DNA of 64,000 nt, taken from positions 310,001 through 374,000 of the forward strand of contig JAVSML010001153.1 in NCBI GenBank assembly GCA_038503035.1, in the 5' to 3' direction. Below are positions 12,701 through 27,700 of the stretch, piece after piece. This stretch comes from Crocodylus rhombifer. Its lineage: Eukaryota > Chordata > Crocodylia > Crocodylidae. The notes below the pieces were generated by a model. The model ran no database searches. It saw nothing but the letters and a program-made list of their open reading frames with translations, and was not told the origin of the DNA. The translations under genes were made by a program, and so were the position numbers. Positions within the stretch are counted from its first letter, which is position 1, and every line of letters starts with the position of its first letter.

Positions 12701-15700
12701 AATACATACGTAACCTTGAGGATTTCAGTGCTATTTCTACAGGATGCTACTTATTCAATCAAGTAGGGGAAATGGATTTTGTTCTGATAACTGGGATTGT
12801 AATGAGAAGTATATTTTTTTTTCATTAAAATGATGGATGATGGATAACCAAAAGATGGTTATCTACAAGAGAATGTGCTGTGTTAAAATAAAAATGCTTC
12901 TTTCTGGGGGATTTTAAAACCATGTTTCCTTTTGTCTTTCACCTCTGGAAGCCTTTGCTAGCTCAGTACTTTTCATCAGAAAGTTAATTAAAAGTTCCGC
13001 CTTTTGCTCCCTGACTCCGAAGGGCTACAATGAGCTTCATTCCCACAAGACAATGCAAAAGATTTAAAATTCAGGAAAGAGATGGAGTAAAAATGATATA
13101 ATGGCAAGCTATGTTAGATAAATGTCCTTGAGAAGATGTGTACTATCTCAGATAGCACAATGTGAGGCTAAGCATGGAACTGCTCAGATCTTTGCTTTTT
13201 TAATCTGTTTAGTCTCATAAAGTCGTTTAAAGAGAGACATGCTGTAATTGACATAACTGACACCATCAATATGCCCTTTACATATCACTCTTTTTGGGGG
13301 TAAAGAGTATAGACTTCATTTTCAAAAGGGCTTTTAAAAGTTGTGCGCATAACATTTCATGTCCAAATAGTCTCACATGTAAAAATTCTGATGTGTATGC
13401 AGGGATCTGTAGTGCCTAAAAGACATCTTGATTCTGCTTCATAAAAAGTTATGCTCTGACCCTGCTGAGAACTCAGCACAGGTAGATCACCAGAATTCTT
13501 CAAATTAAAAAAACAACAACAAAAAGCAGATTTAGGCCACTTAAAAAAATCTGGTTCTATTTATTGATGAGGAACAGATGACAAAACAGCTGCTCACAAG
13601 AGTAGCTGGACATACTGTAGAGCTCTTCAATGACTCAGGAGCCAATTCCTATCATATTTAGTAGAATCAAGACTTAAATACTATAGGTTTTTTATCCACC
13701 ATGGAAATAGCAAACTGTGATGGTAATGCCAATTGCATTTTGTATCTTGTGGTACCTTCCCTTAATAAATTGCATAGTTCGCGTTTTGGTTCTAGACAGT
13801 GCGGCTGAGGAAGCAGGGCTTCAAGTTGGGGATATTTTGATAGCTGTCAATGGAACAGATGTCACCAGCATGCCGCATTCAGAAGCTGCAAACCTGGCAA
13901 GAAAAGGTAAGCTTGAGTTCATTGTTAATTGCATGAGTCAGGATCATTGCATGGTGCTGAGTGGCTTGAAACTATGGTGATGGACACTGTAGAAAATTAG
14001 ACAAAGTTTATTTATACTCCAATTGCATAGAGTAGTTACTTGGTCTTGCTAAAACATACAGATATTGGCAAAATAATTCCCAAAGATCCCATTCTGTAAC
14101 AACAATTTAGGGGGTTCATGCCTCAAAGAGAGTCTACTGACACTAATTTCAGGCATACCAATATCTTACCTAAATCTCATACTTCCTCAGGGGAGGAATT
14201 CACTGTGTAATGCACCCAAGGAGCTATTCTTTTGTTTGTTTGTTTGTTTGTTTCTAATGACTGAGATGTAATAAGAACAAGAGAAAGATTATTTCATGAG
14301 GTAGCCATTTGCAGCACTACAGAAACAGTCAGTTATATTATTCATGCATATTCTTTCCAAAATTATGATGGCTAAAACCCAAATACATCCATTTTTGTAT
14401 GTTGAAAGTCAGTCTCCTGCAGTTCTTTTAGTTTTCCTAGATAGGATTTTGACAGTGGCTCAGGGGAACTGAGTAAATGAAAATGCTTTAACAAAAGAGT
14501 AACAAATTTGTCTTGACACATACCAAATTCTTTCACTATAAAGGTGTCATTCACACTGTTACATGTAAAAGAGCGTCAACCTTTCACATCCCTCACCTAC
14601 AAGGTGTTTATTCAGTCATCTCTGGATACTCCCCAAGTCTGAATTTTGGTATAAAAACAACAATCGCAGTGTCACTATCCCCATAAAGAGAAATGCAGCC
14701 TCAACAACAAATGTTTTGTAAATGAAAATGTGTCATAATGATGGTTCTCAAGTTGTTTCTTCGGAATTGTTGCCTGCTCAGAAGTTTTGTCTGTGAAATC
14801 AGGATTTCAGGCCCCAGTGGGTAAATCCATGTGTGCGCCAATAGTATCAGTGTATCATGTGACTATTGCAAAACAGCGCCATAATGTGGATAGGCTGGAT
14901 GAAAATGTGATTGTCCTAATTACCATTACTAGTTGCCAGCCCAGGAGCAGGTCTGCTATGAAAAATAACGTGTTTAAGATAACGAGGGCAAAATTTGCAC
15001 AGGAGCTTCTAAGCTACAACTACAGTATTTTGTGCAAATAATTTGTGGATTTGCAAGGTAACTTTTTGCCAAAAATGTGGGGTTTGCAAGCACAAATCAG
15101 TTCCCCTGCTGATTGTGTAGACCAGTTTAAGTGGCTGTTTTAGAAATTTGAGTCTGAGAATGTAGTGATGTTCTCCAGTATAAAATAAGTTTGTTCTTTG
15201 CTATTCCTTTCAATGAAGTATTTCTGCCTGAAAGGAAAATACACTTTTTAGTTTATTTTTTATCTCTAGTTCTGGCCCACCCTAAAATATTCTTAACATA
15301 TCCTTTCAGGTCCTGATATCTTGACCTTGTTGGTTGGATCAGACATCAGTCGCTACCCCAATACTCCTAGACCAACGTGTCGAGGATATTTGCACAAACG
15401 AACTCAGTCAGCCATCCTGAAGGGCTGGAGGAAAAGATGGTTTGTGCTGAAACATAATGGCTACCTCCACTATTACAAACATAAGAAGGTAAGGAGAGGG
15501 CATAGTAAAAATAGCAATAGAGGGCTGCAATAGCGTTGTACTCACAGCTGTGGAGAGAAGACACATTCTATTATATTAACATAAAATGTCTAGAACAGGG
15601 GTTCCCAAAATTTTACCCTGAGGGGCCATTTCAAATGGAGGGACATGACCAACAGGTTCACAGCCCACTTGCAGACCACACTTTGAGAACACCTAGAACT

Positions 15701-18700
15701 ACCACCACCATAAGGGTATCTTTTGATGTGAATATCAAGCTTCCTTACTGCAGAAATGCCCACAGGCCAACTTCTGGCTTCATTTACACTTATGAAACTC
15801 CACTGAAGACATTGATTCAATAATAGCTTCATCAAAATCCAGTGGATTCAACTTCTCTTTCCTCGTTAGGACAGTAGAGTGTGTTATAAATCAAAATGTA
15901 GATAAGGTGGAGATTTTGGAAGTACAGACAACCCCTGCTTGATGCTGTTTTGCTTAGCACTATTTTGCTGTAATGCTCATTTTAAATCGATACATGATTT
16001 CACTTAGCGCTCAGTGAGTTTCATTATAATGCTCATGGTTGCCATCTTGGGTCATTAAAAACAACTGCAGTCACCATCTTGGTTCATCAGGTACTTTCAG
16101 TTTGGCTTAATGCTGGTTTTGCTTAACCCTCAGTTTTTCCAGGAACCAATTAAGAGTGCTAAGCAGGGGTTGCCTGTACAGGACAGCTTTAGGCTCACCT
16201 ATTCAGATACCTATTTTCAGGAAACAGCCATGAGCATAGGTCCTCTGTATGGGAGTGCAAAAGAGTCCAGCCATACTGAATTAAGAAATAGCCACTGCAC
16301 AAAATTTCTACCACAGTTAACACTAAACTTCACAAAAGTAAGTACCTGGGGGAATGTCTTAATTAGCCAGAATTAACCCTGAGACTCCCAGAGGTGTGCA
16401 CCTCTCCAAAATGCCAATACACGATAGATGTTTATGGCACTCAGTAGGTTTAAATCAGCAGACTTGCAAAATGATGGCTTATTGTTTGTGAGTGCTTCTA
16501 TATTGCTTTACAGTAAGATAGAGAGATTCAAAAACCTTTAACATAAATTGCAATTTCCCTAAATACTGGTTAACTCTGAGGATCATAGTAGCAAGACTTC
16601 AGATTTCATTTTAGGTTCATGCTGGACAGTTCCTTATGGTCCCAGAAATTGTATTTTAACCTGTGTCCAGCAGGTGGAGTGTTTTGATAATGGATCTTTT
16701 TCAATGACATAACAAGGAAAGCAGATGAATTCATCTGTTACACAAAGTATTTTAATACACTTTGCTAGGCAATTTAGCAGGTGCTGCATATAATTATGAG
16801 TTACTGCTTGCTTCCCTTATGTAACTTTGCAACAAAGTTACTCAAGCAGAAAGTTATGTTTCTAAAATTAAATGTGCTCATTTATCACTGTGTCATTTTT
16901 GTAATAAAGCACAAGCTGACCCTTTCAGGCATTAGCTGCTTCCTTTCTGAAGCAAAGCAAGTGCAGCTGGGTAAAGCTGTGCTGAGTTAGACAAGCTGAG
17001 GATTAATCACTCTCCTTGCAGTAAACCCAATTTCCAATTTCCAGGAAAGTATCTAGGCCAAACCCAGCAGAGGTAGTAATGGTGGGATAAGCTGGTCAAA
17101 AAGTATTTGTATATAGGTGTAAAGAAGAAATTAGAGCAACCTGTACTGACTGCCAAATCAAGGCAGTTTACAGCAATTGTGTACCCATTACTGCAATAAT
17201 GGACACATGGTCAGAAACTTACTCCCTAGTCAAAAAGTGTTCCCTCCCCATGTACTCTGACCCTCCCCATGGAAAATTTGTAGTAGCTGGTGGGAAAATT
17301 AGTCAAAATTACAGTAGTTTGATTTGGGAATGCTGGTGCAGTGGACTTGTATTGTGGGTGCAAAGGCTCCCTGACAGTCCTACCACGATGCACTGTGATC
17401 TCTGGTGAGGGAAGCTGGCCTACAGTGAAAGTCCCTGGCCATGTTTCTTGGACTGTGTAGCCCAGGGTTACACGGGAGTCTGGGGGGGGCTGAGCCCCTG
17501 CATTAGAGACAAGAACCGCCCCCACACACACACACAGGCCAGTCAGCCCCCAGCCACCCCACGCCTTTCTAAGCAGCCTAGGCAGCTAGCAGTGGCCTCC
17601 ATCATTGGCCCCAACCCCATGGTACTGGTAGGGACCCCGGCACACAGCCCCAATCCCAGCCAATTTTTTTTTTGCAGACCCCCCCCTCCCCACCACCACG
17701 AGTCGAAGTATAATTCAAACCCTGATGTAGTCCAATGGGGAAGCCTGGCTTCTAGAGATGAGGACATGAGGAAACCAAACTACAACTCCCATGGGGCAGC
17801 ACACCACATATCTAACCTGACATATTTTGGATTTTGGACATTCAGTTTCTCACTCATAAATCATTAAAAGCAAAACAAATATTTCACAAAAAAAATTAGC
17901 TGAAAAGAATAACTTTCTATGAAAAACAGTTTCAAAATAATTTTTGATCAGATTCATTAATATTTAACAGTTCACAATTTTTTTTTTTAATAAAAGGTGA
18001 AATGTAAATCTGAAGGCACCAAATTGCATCAAAGTACTTTACATTAAATATTCCTCAAATATGGTGAACTTTTAGAGGACTTGGCTTTGGAAAACTTTAA
18101 ATTTATTCTCAAGAGAGTCTAAGGAATCTTTGAATGCTCGTCACACATCTGAGAGCTTGTATTTAAGACACAGATATAACAGAAGGAGATAGGTTTCTTG
18201 AAACATCAGATGACAGAGAGAGAAAGTATATTTTTATTTTCGCTGAAAGTTCAGATTTGAAACTGATCAAATTCAAAGAGCCAACCACCCACGCCTTGCC
18301 ACCACTCATTCTAAAATGAACCCATTTCTCCATTCAGTGCTGATTAGCTTCCTGTAGTGTTACACCAAGGTAGCAACAGCCTTCAATCACAATCCTTATA
18401 GAGTCTACATATAAAGCAGGATTCTTAGTTTAGAAAGTTGGACAAATCTCCCAGACAGGAGGTAATCTTCAAAACAAGGTCTGACACCATATTTATTTAG
18501 GTAAGTTTTCTGAAGCCTGGATAATTTTCTGAACGATTGATACTGTGGGTGGGTACCTGCAGCCTTCCTCCACACAAAGCTTCTTTACCCAGTTAACAGT
18601 GATTCCTCATACCTGATCCTGTTCCTTCTTTGCAAATGTCTGCCACCTCTGACAATTTCAGGAGGAGTGAGGTATAACTTCTTTCTTCACCTGGCATTTT

Positions 18701-21700
18701 CTGTAGGCAACCCAGTGGCCCTGCTTCTCAACCTCTGCTGGCTGCAGTACAAAAACTAGCCATCTAATAATGACTATACTGCAATACATAGATAGCCATT
18801 ATGCAAATCTGAGGTTAGTACATTTTATCGTATTATCAATAAACATTTTTTTTTAATGATTCACGTGCTCCAAGTTGCATTCACAGCTCAGCTGTGTCAC
18901 TGCATGATCCTGTAGCAGTTAACCATCCCAAGTCCATAGCTTCTGTTATAACTTTAACAGATTCTTCTTTCTTATGGCCAAATCTAGCCAAGTCTATACA
19001 GTCCCAAACACAATGGGGCCTCTCTCGATTGGAAACTCTAAAGAGAACCATAATTCAAATACTAAATAATTATAATCTGGTAGGGGACAGAAATATAGCA
19101 GATTTTCACCCCACCATTTGCTGTTGTCAGCAACCATTCTTCCCTCTGTTGCTTCCTCAGTAGGTGACCAGCAGACCCTCTCTACTCTGTCTTTTTCAGA
19201 AGTGTCCAGCAGGTTCTGCCAAACTGGCTCCATTTCAGACCAGTTAAGAGGAATGCAAATATATCATAAATGGAGACTTTGTTATGTAATTTCAACAAGA
19301 ATTCTTTTTGCCCTAAAACATAACAATTAAAAAAAAAAAAAGAAAAGCATCCAAACAGTTCAAAACTCTCAAAAGGGTTGGTCTGTTTGGTTCTATAATG
19401 GGGTTTACAGTTTTTTTGTGGTTCTTATTTTGTCCAAACAGATTTACCCATGCCTCCCTTTTGAAACTAAGGAAATACAGCCATACCTTCTATACAACCT
19501 TCTTGTCTTCCTAGCCATTTACTAGATACTCTTTGGAAGCTACAGCAGGTAGAATAAAATAAACACTGAAGTTTCCTTTCAGTACAGCCTGTAGGTCAGC
19601 TTATAAGGATTCTGTTCCTTGCTCTCTCACTGCCTGATTAAGTTTTAAGAACATTCATTCTTTCACAAGTTTTCCTGCTTTGTTTGTTGCTTTGAAGAAA
19701 ATGCTTATCTAGCAAAGCAACTACAGCTTTTTATTTAGATTGTAGCTCTCCGAGACAGAGAACACGTCTTTATCTGTAAAGGAGATGCACTTTTAGAACA
19801 TGACAAATATTTGGTAGTAATAATTAGTATTCATCCTCTTGCAACTGCAAAGCTCGGTGCCATAAGGACACTTGCAGGATCATTTCATGTGCTTCTTTTT
19901 AGCTAGCAGCTCTACCTCTTTTTCTTGACCCCAGAGAACTCATTAAAGTATCACATTGTGGTACTTGTTCCAATTAACATTTTTAAAGCATCTAAAAGGA
20001 TAAGGACCTATCAATTACCTTTTCTGCTTCTTATAATTGGATGGTACTTGAAAGAGATCTTTACACAAGTACTTTTTTCAGCCTGTCTTCCTGACTGTGC
20101 GTTTCTTCACTTTGTCATAGATCTAGTTCCCAAGCAAAGTCATAAGGAGCTGAATTGGGCCCAGTCGCACTGTCCTTTCTACTGGGTATTATTTCTGCCA
20201 GGGGTAGCAGAATAATGCACTCTCTTCCAAGATATTGCAAATGATGTTCTTATTTTCACACAAGATTCATACAGCATGTCAACTAGGAGACGATGATGGA
20301 AACATTGTCCCAGGTGTCTTCTCCCTTAGAAAAACAGATTCTTCCATTGAATGGTTATAAGACACACTTTAAAATAATGCATTTATGATAACAGTAATTA
20401 GGGGGATTCATTTCTATCTCTTACCAACAAATAAATGGGATTTAGTCATTTCCATGTATAACCAGGTCCTGATTTTGATCACAAAGGTAACAACAGTTTT
20501 GCATTGATTTAGTTCCACTGACTTCAAAGGGTTGCTTCTGAAGGAATAATTGGACCTTCCTTCATGCCAGATGGGCCTATTTTGTGGATTTGCGGTTAAA
20601 AGGGCAGGTTATTCTTCTCTTGTTTTAGTTCATGCCAGGAAAGAGGAGTGGAGAGGAAATACTGAGGTGGATGTCCTCATCATCTCTATTTACAGGCATA
20701 CAAAGCCAAATCCTGAAATCATCCAACCTGAAAGCTCCTTTTCCATCCCACATAAAAACCTTGTTAAATTAATGGCCCTGATGTTCCTTCCGCATTTTCT
20801 ATATTGATGGCCCATGTGGTTGTTGTTGTTTCAGATTTATTCTATCCTATCACATGTTTGGGATGCTAGCTCTTGCAATAGATTTCAGTCGCATTTCCTA
20901 CAAGGTCATTTTAGCCTCCCTTCCAAGAAATGATGTCATTGACCTTGATTCTGCAAGCACTTATGCACACAAGGATCTTTACGTATGTGGGTAACCACAG
21001 TAAGTTAAACAGGACTAGTCAAGGGCATGTAGGAAGGATCAGGATCAGAATAATAATGCAGAAATACTGGATCTGATCCTCCTTAGTAAAAGGCAATATA
21101 ACTTCATGGATATTACTGCAGCTATGATTATTTACATTAAGAATGTGGGCAATGCTTCCAGCTCATGCAGATATTTAGAGCTATAAAAATATGATCAAGA
21201 GGAGCTTTGCTCATGAAGGAAAGGGGGTAATTCGACAAAACAGTAGCCCCATCCTCTATGAGTGTGGAGACCCTACCATGAGCTGAAATGGTGCAACGAG
21301 GTCAAATATGAGTACCACTCACTAACTGATTCTATAACTGGAGTAGAGGGATGGAGATTCAGGCACTGTAATAAAGCTACTTTTTGTCTGGCTCAGGTAC
21401 AAGGTGGTTAAGAAGCTGAACACCAATAATTGGTTACAAAGACACTATACATGAGTTTCAGAATGCCTCTGGGAATCCTGGCGATGCACCAGTCATTGTT
21501 TCATCTTTCTACAGACTACGGCATTCATTCTTCTGATGCTAGCTTAGCCTTGCTTACTGATACAATGAGAAAAGTGGCCACAAACTCATCCCAAAGTGTC
21601 TCTTGCGGTATATCTACACTGTGACTACAAGTGTGGTATAGAAAAACCAAACTAAGCTTTAGTGGGGTAAAGGCATAGCAACATAGAATTCCATCTCAGG

Positions 21701-24700
21701 AGGATAAATTAACCTGCTCAGAGCTCCTTACAGCCACAGCATGACTGCTTCCAGTATCTGAGCTCATTCATTTAGCTTGGATATTTCTACGTGACACTCC
21801 AATCCAATGTAGACACACCCTTAAAAAGCCTAGCAATGCTGGCAGTGCCAGAAATTACCATGGATTAATGTCTCATCAGCAGGAAATGGGGAAAAGGGTG
21901 ACATTTTGGAGATGATGTAAACCCCCTCTATACATGCATGGCAGGAGGCACAACTGTGGGATTGCACCTGTGTGACTCCTGCCATTCACCTTTGATCCCA
22001 TTGTGTCTTATTGCCAGTGGCAATAAGCAGGCTCCTGTGCCTGGGAGCTCCTTCTGCTGGAGGGGTTCCTAGCTGTGCCGGCACCCAGGGAGATGTAGCT
22101 GCTGCAGGGGCACACACCTGGGAGATGTAGCTGCTGCAATCTCCCAGGCCCAGGGTGCATGAAAGCCCCAAGTGGGACATTATGAGGGCTGTGATCTCCC
22201 AGCCCTGGGTGTGCATGAGACCCCTGGGGCTGAGAGGTCACAGCTATGCCCTGCAGCTGCCAAGACCCAGCTGAGTCCAGGCAGCTGTGGGACTCCCAGC
22301 CTCCTGTGATCAGGGTCCATCCCTAAGGTTGGGAGCTAACAAGGCTCCCAGACGCAGGGGAGACCCTGCTACACATGCAAATTAAAGCTCAATAGCAACC
22401 AGCTATAAAGTTAGCACAGATTTTCAAGGCTGGTTAAAGATTTGTATGACATGATAGCTACTTTGCATGCTGGTCTCTTGGTAACTGTGCAATTAACCAG
22501 TTAATTGCATGATACCTGTAACATATAGAGGGAGCTGTAGAGACAGAAATTGCATGATTTAGTGAGAGCCAGAATGCAAGTAAAGACAGAAACAGAGGGA
22601 AAACATTATATCATTTTTCTATTTAAATCCTGAACCCCAAAGCTCAAAAATGGCCTTGCAGGTTGTACTTTCATAGTTATAATATTATTAAACATGCTAT
22701 AAGGGGAAAGGGGAAAACAATAATCTTTTCTTCAGGTGTCATTGTGGTTATATATAATAATGTGCATTTAGAAAAGAATAATGATTTGCATTCCTTCAGT
22801 TCACAAGTTCTGTACTTCTAGAAATGCATGTGCGAGTGGGTGTGTGATATGTTCTTCTTGGTGTTCTTAGTGTTGTGAGGCAAGGAGAAAGAGAAGACGG
22901 TGCATTTTCCAGCAGAGGGTGATTAGATCCCAGTTTCATAAACAACTTTTACACCACCAAATCTGAACATGATATATATCATGTTTCTGTCACCATTACA
23001 AAGTCAATTCCAGTTCATTGCAAGAGTAGCCTCTCTTTTATCTTTTCTACCAAAGGTATTTTTAATGCATCCAACTCTAGTGATGTCTGGGTGTTCCATA
23101 AGTAACTATATAGCACCAGTCTCATACAAGGGTCCCCAATCTCCATTTCTCTGTCACTTTTACTACTTTATTCAGTGAGTGCATTAGTGTAACTAAGGCA
23201 GGGTGACTGGGGCCGCAGGCTTGGGTACCAACTTGGAGGTGAAAGGGACGGGGAGAAGAATATAGCAGCTGCTGCTGCAACCCCACAGTCACATTGGTGG
23301 CACTGCCAGTCAGAAGTTATTGCTGCCTTGGAAACCCAGCTGCCTTGAGTGAGTGTTCTTGAATCAGCAGGATCTCTGTGAAATATGCTGCTGGCCATTC
23401 TTCAATTGTATTAGTGTTAGTAAGTCTTTCTTGTTCAGAACACCTGGAAAAGGTATGGTTTCTGTTCCCAATCAATATTCAGCATGAGTAACATTTGCTC
23501 ACATCCCAATCCCCTATTTCCTTTATTCAGGCATGACTCATCCCCTCACTTCCATACCTGGTAGAATAGTGGAAAATTATTTATTATGAGCAATAATACG
23601 CTAACATGGAAACCGTCCTAAATGGAGCAAAATTTTAGGTAGCTGTAAAGAATGCACCCTTTTCTATGCAAAGCACTCCTTCAGCTTTGTTCCCCACCTC
23701 TATATGTAGAAACTGTATTCTACAAATGATATGTTTATACAGCTGTAAACTGTGAAGCTCAGGCTATACAATATATGCTTCTGGTTGATTGCACACAATA
23801 TTAAAGCTGCTGGCAACAGAGCATTAGAACAACAAGGAGACAGAGAAAAAAAATCCTTTAAATGATCTTAATTTCTTTTCTGTGTTCAGAGTCCAATTAT
23901 TGTAACAAGAAAGAAATCTTCTGCCTACTGTGTGTGGACCTTGCACAGCATTTCAATCTATGACAAACATCCAGTCCTTTGTTCTCCTATACAGGCCTGT
24001 GTATTCATTGCTAAGCCTAAGCACTTTATATAAAAGGCTTAGCTATAAATAGATTTAGGTCTGAGCCATCGCTCATAGAGATACCACTTGTATTTGTTCT
24101 TCTTCCTTGCTTAGAGCTTTATCATCACAGTCAGGGAGCTGCCACATTATTTACAGCCAGCATACAATCTGATTTCTTCTGTACATTTTCCATGACTCCC
24201 ACAGCTCCAGGACATATTTTTCAATTTAAGTTCATGGAGCTGCTGACTCTTAGATCTTATACATTTTCTCTGATTCTTCTTATTAACAAATGATAAATAC
24301 TGTTAGCTGATGTGATGCATAAATTGCATTTTGCATATTGCATACTCGCACCTACAATCCAGTCACATGTGGATATATCACTTTCTCTAATTCAGCTTGT
24401 CCCAAACTCCCCCCACTAATATTCTGCCTGTGAGGCTATATCCTGCAAAATGCTGATCACCTCCTCCCTTCTGAAGTGCTTTGCACTTGGCTCTGGCTGA
24501 CACACTGAACAATTAGAAACATTTTCATTAGTTAACCCTTACTAATACTTTAAATGCAAATACATGACATCAAAGGAAGCATCTACATAGCTCTGAAAAG
24601 GAATTTTATTTGTTACTATTAGATAGTAAGTAAAACATATAATTCATGTGTGATATACATAGGAGTTTAAAAACTGGAGTTACTGGGAGCATCTACTGCT

Positions 24701-27700
24701 CCCACTCCCTGCAACCCTGTACTAGGTCTCTGCAGCATTCAGGGGGAGCTCTAGGCTCTCCCTGGGTGCTAGCCCAGTGGCTGGTAGGGAGCATGGGGCC
24801 AGGAGACAATTGTCTCTTGGTGGGGGCTAAGATATTGCTCCCTGCCCCTGAGAGCTGCCTGCTGCCAGGGCAGGCTCAGCCACTAGAGCCCAGGCAGGGA
24901 CAATGTCCCCCTACCCTTGCTCCAAGGATCTCCCAGCCTCATGACGGCAGGGCTCAGGCTGGGAGCAAGGATCTCCCAGCACTGAAGACTGTGGGGCTTG
25001 GGCTGGAAGATAAAGGATCTCCCAGCACTGATGCCAGGACTGCAGAGATCAGACTGGGAGATAAGGATCTCCCAGGCCCCGCTCACCAATTGTGAAGTGG
25101 GGTCTGGAAAGCTCCCTGCTGCCGGGGCAGGGGTACATAGTCCCTGCCCCAGCTCTGGTGATGGAGTCTGCTCTAGCAGCAGGTAGTTCCTGGGGGCAAG
25201 AAGCAATCTCCTGCACCCTGTTGCCCAGCTGATTGGGAGCACATTTGCTCCTGGTCAGGCATCTACATATGTGCTACTGCACAGTAAGTAATCTCAAGCA
25301 AATTTGCTACTTACATTTATAGGTAGCAAATTTACTCATGATTGGAGCAAATTACTGTGCAGCAAGCATATGCACATGTGGACGGTGATGCTTACTGCAC
25401 AGTAATTAGTTCAAAACTTGAGTAAAACATCTTGTGTAGATGCGCACACTGTGAACTTTCTAATTTATGCACTGTGATCTTTCTCATTTATTCTTCCTTT
25501 TAAACATCTCTGGTTTTTAAAATACATATATTGTTATATGAATTTTCATTTTGAGAGATGTCACATGAAAAGAGCTGGAGATTAATTTTTATATATTTGG
25601 AAACTAACATTCCTTCTGCCAGTGGGCTCCATCCTGAAAAGGACAGACACAAGGAGGCTAGAGAGCAAGAATTAACAGCCAAGAGCTAACCAAGATACCA
25701 ACCCGGATTCTGGCACCAAAAGCAGAGATCAAGGGACAGGTTTTATAGATGCCATAGAGGGAGCAGCAGTAGGATTCAATGAGAAACTGGATGCACAAAA
25801 AAATAGGGGGAAAGTCAATGGCTTCTGGGTTGAGAGCTTGAAGGACAGGAAGGATAGTGGAGTTGCCAACTGTGATGGAGAAAAAAGGGGAAAGAAGAAA
25901 AGAAGACTTTAGTTGTTGATATATTGAGTTTGAGAAAATAGGAGGAAACTCAGAAAGAGAGATCAGAAAGAGAGGCAACTCCTGTCCCTACTGACCTGAG
26001 CTAACTCTGAACAAGTGCTCTGGAGGTGACTTCTATTTCCCAGTGCCAGTCTCCTGGGTCATCCTGTCCTTCACCTTTCCACTTTTTAGTGTTGTTTAAT
26101 TTTTTGCTTGTGTTTCAGATTCCCATGAATATTTTCTAGGTCTTGATTTCTTTTACTGTAAAGTTATGTCTACTCCATCTTCCTGATATTTGCAATCACC
26201 CACAGAGCTTAGTTTTACTCTCTCTTCATTTTTATTCCTTTTGTTGATTTTGATTTCTCATGCTGCAGATAGAATGAAATACATAACTCTCCAGTCCTCT
26301 CCTTTTTCTTAGGCAAAGCAGCTTAACAAGAATAGCAAATACATTTCCATTCAAACAATATCCTTTGATCATAGTGAATTGCTCAAGGCATGTTCTGGGT
26401 GTCATTTATTTTCTGAATGTGTTTATGCCAAATGAAATAGGACTAGTTCATGAGTACCTAGCTACACACCCTACATTATCAACCAATTAGTTCAATGAAA
26501 GGATTAGGTAACACATTTCCTTTTTTTCCTCACTACTCCCTCTCTAAGCCTCAAATAGGCTTTTGCTCTTACTCTTTGATATGCTTTGCCAAATGTTTTC
26601 AATTTTCAGAAGAACAGTTTTCCTGAAACTCAGGGAGAACTGAGGAAACTAACTAACCTTGAGAGATTATTTCACCTACGTCCACACGTGGATCTAGGAT
26701 TTTGAAAAGGGGGTGCAGATGGTGTGGTGCAACATCACATATAACGAAGCACACACTTTTCTCCAGTTAAAAAAGAAACTAGAAGTTTCACTCATGAGCA
26801 GGGGCCTAGAGCTATATTATTCAATTTAAAATTGAAGCAAAAAAAAACCCTTTATTAGAATTTTCATTGATTTGCTATAACAAATATTATATAGAAAAAC
26901 AAACCAAACTAGGCAAAAATAATCCAAAGATGATGTTCCATTTGTCATGGTGTTATAGTTCAATATGTGTCTCTTTCAGTTTCATAAAACAAAAACAAAA
27001 CTTCTTGACAGTAGACAGTGCCTCCAATGCTTCATTGAAAGTGATTTCCACACCAAAGCTAATGTTCACCTGAGTTAATACTTAAACACCAGAGTTTATG
27101 TTTTAGTCAGAGTTAAAAAAACAGCATGCGGAGCTGTGAAATGGGAACTACGTTACTAGAAGCAGTTAAGAAACAGCAGTATTTCAGAAGTAAGGATAGC
27201 TGGAGTAGTGGAACCATTAAAGACCATTTAAAAGGAAAGAGAATCATTAATACCTGTGGAATGAAGAATTTTGAAAGGATCAAGGAAATTATAATAAGCC
27301 ATTAAGTCAACTGACTCCTTCACTGCTGCCTTAATAGAAGTGGTGCTGCCCCTGCTAGGTAGTTTGCTTTAAACTTTGGATGGACTAGAAATCAAAAGGG
27401 GCATATGACAGGCTCATGCAATCTGCCTGGCATCAGACACCTCCTAATGGTCTGACTTACCTGCCCGTGCTCCCGGGTCTCCTTTTACCTCCTGTCTCTT
27501 GTCTCCACTACTTGACCTTGGGTCTTTTAACTAGGGAGGCTCTCCCTCTAAAGGCCGGAATAGTCTTTTCCTAAATGCCTTTCCTTGGTGTACAATCCTC
27601 CAGGTTTCTCTGCCCCAAACCCTACAGGGTGAGTTTCCCCTTCAAGACAACCCCAGTTGTGCCTTAGGGGCAATAATTGTGACCTCCAGCTACCCCTATA

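Noticed and set aside
24646..25095. 149-codon plus-strand open frame
   Set aside because: It is a translation of the degenerate tandem repeat (recurring LP-A-L-type units), not a conserved protein.
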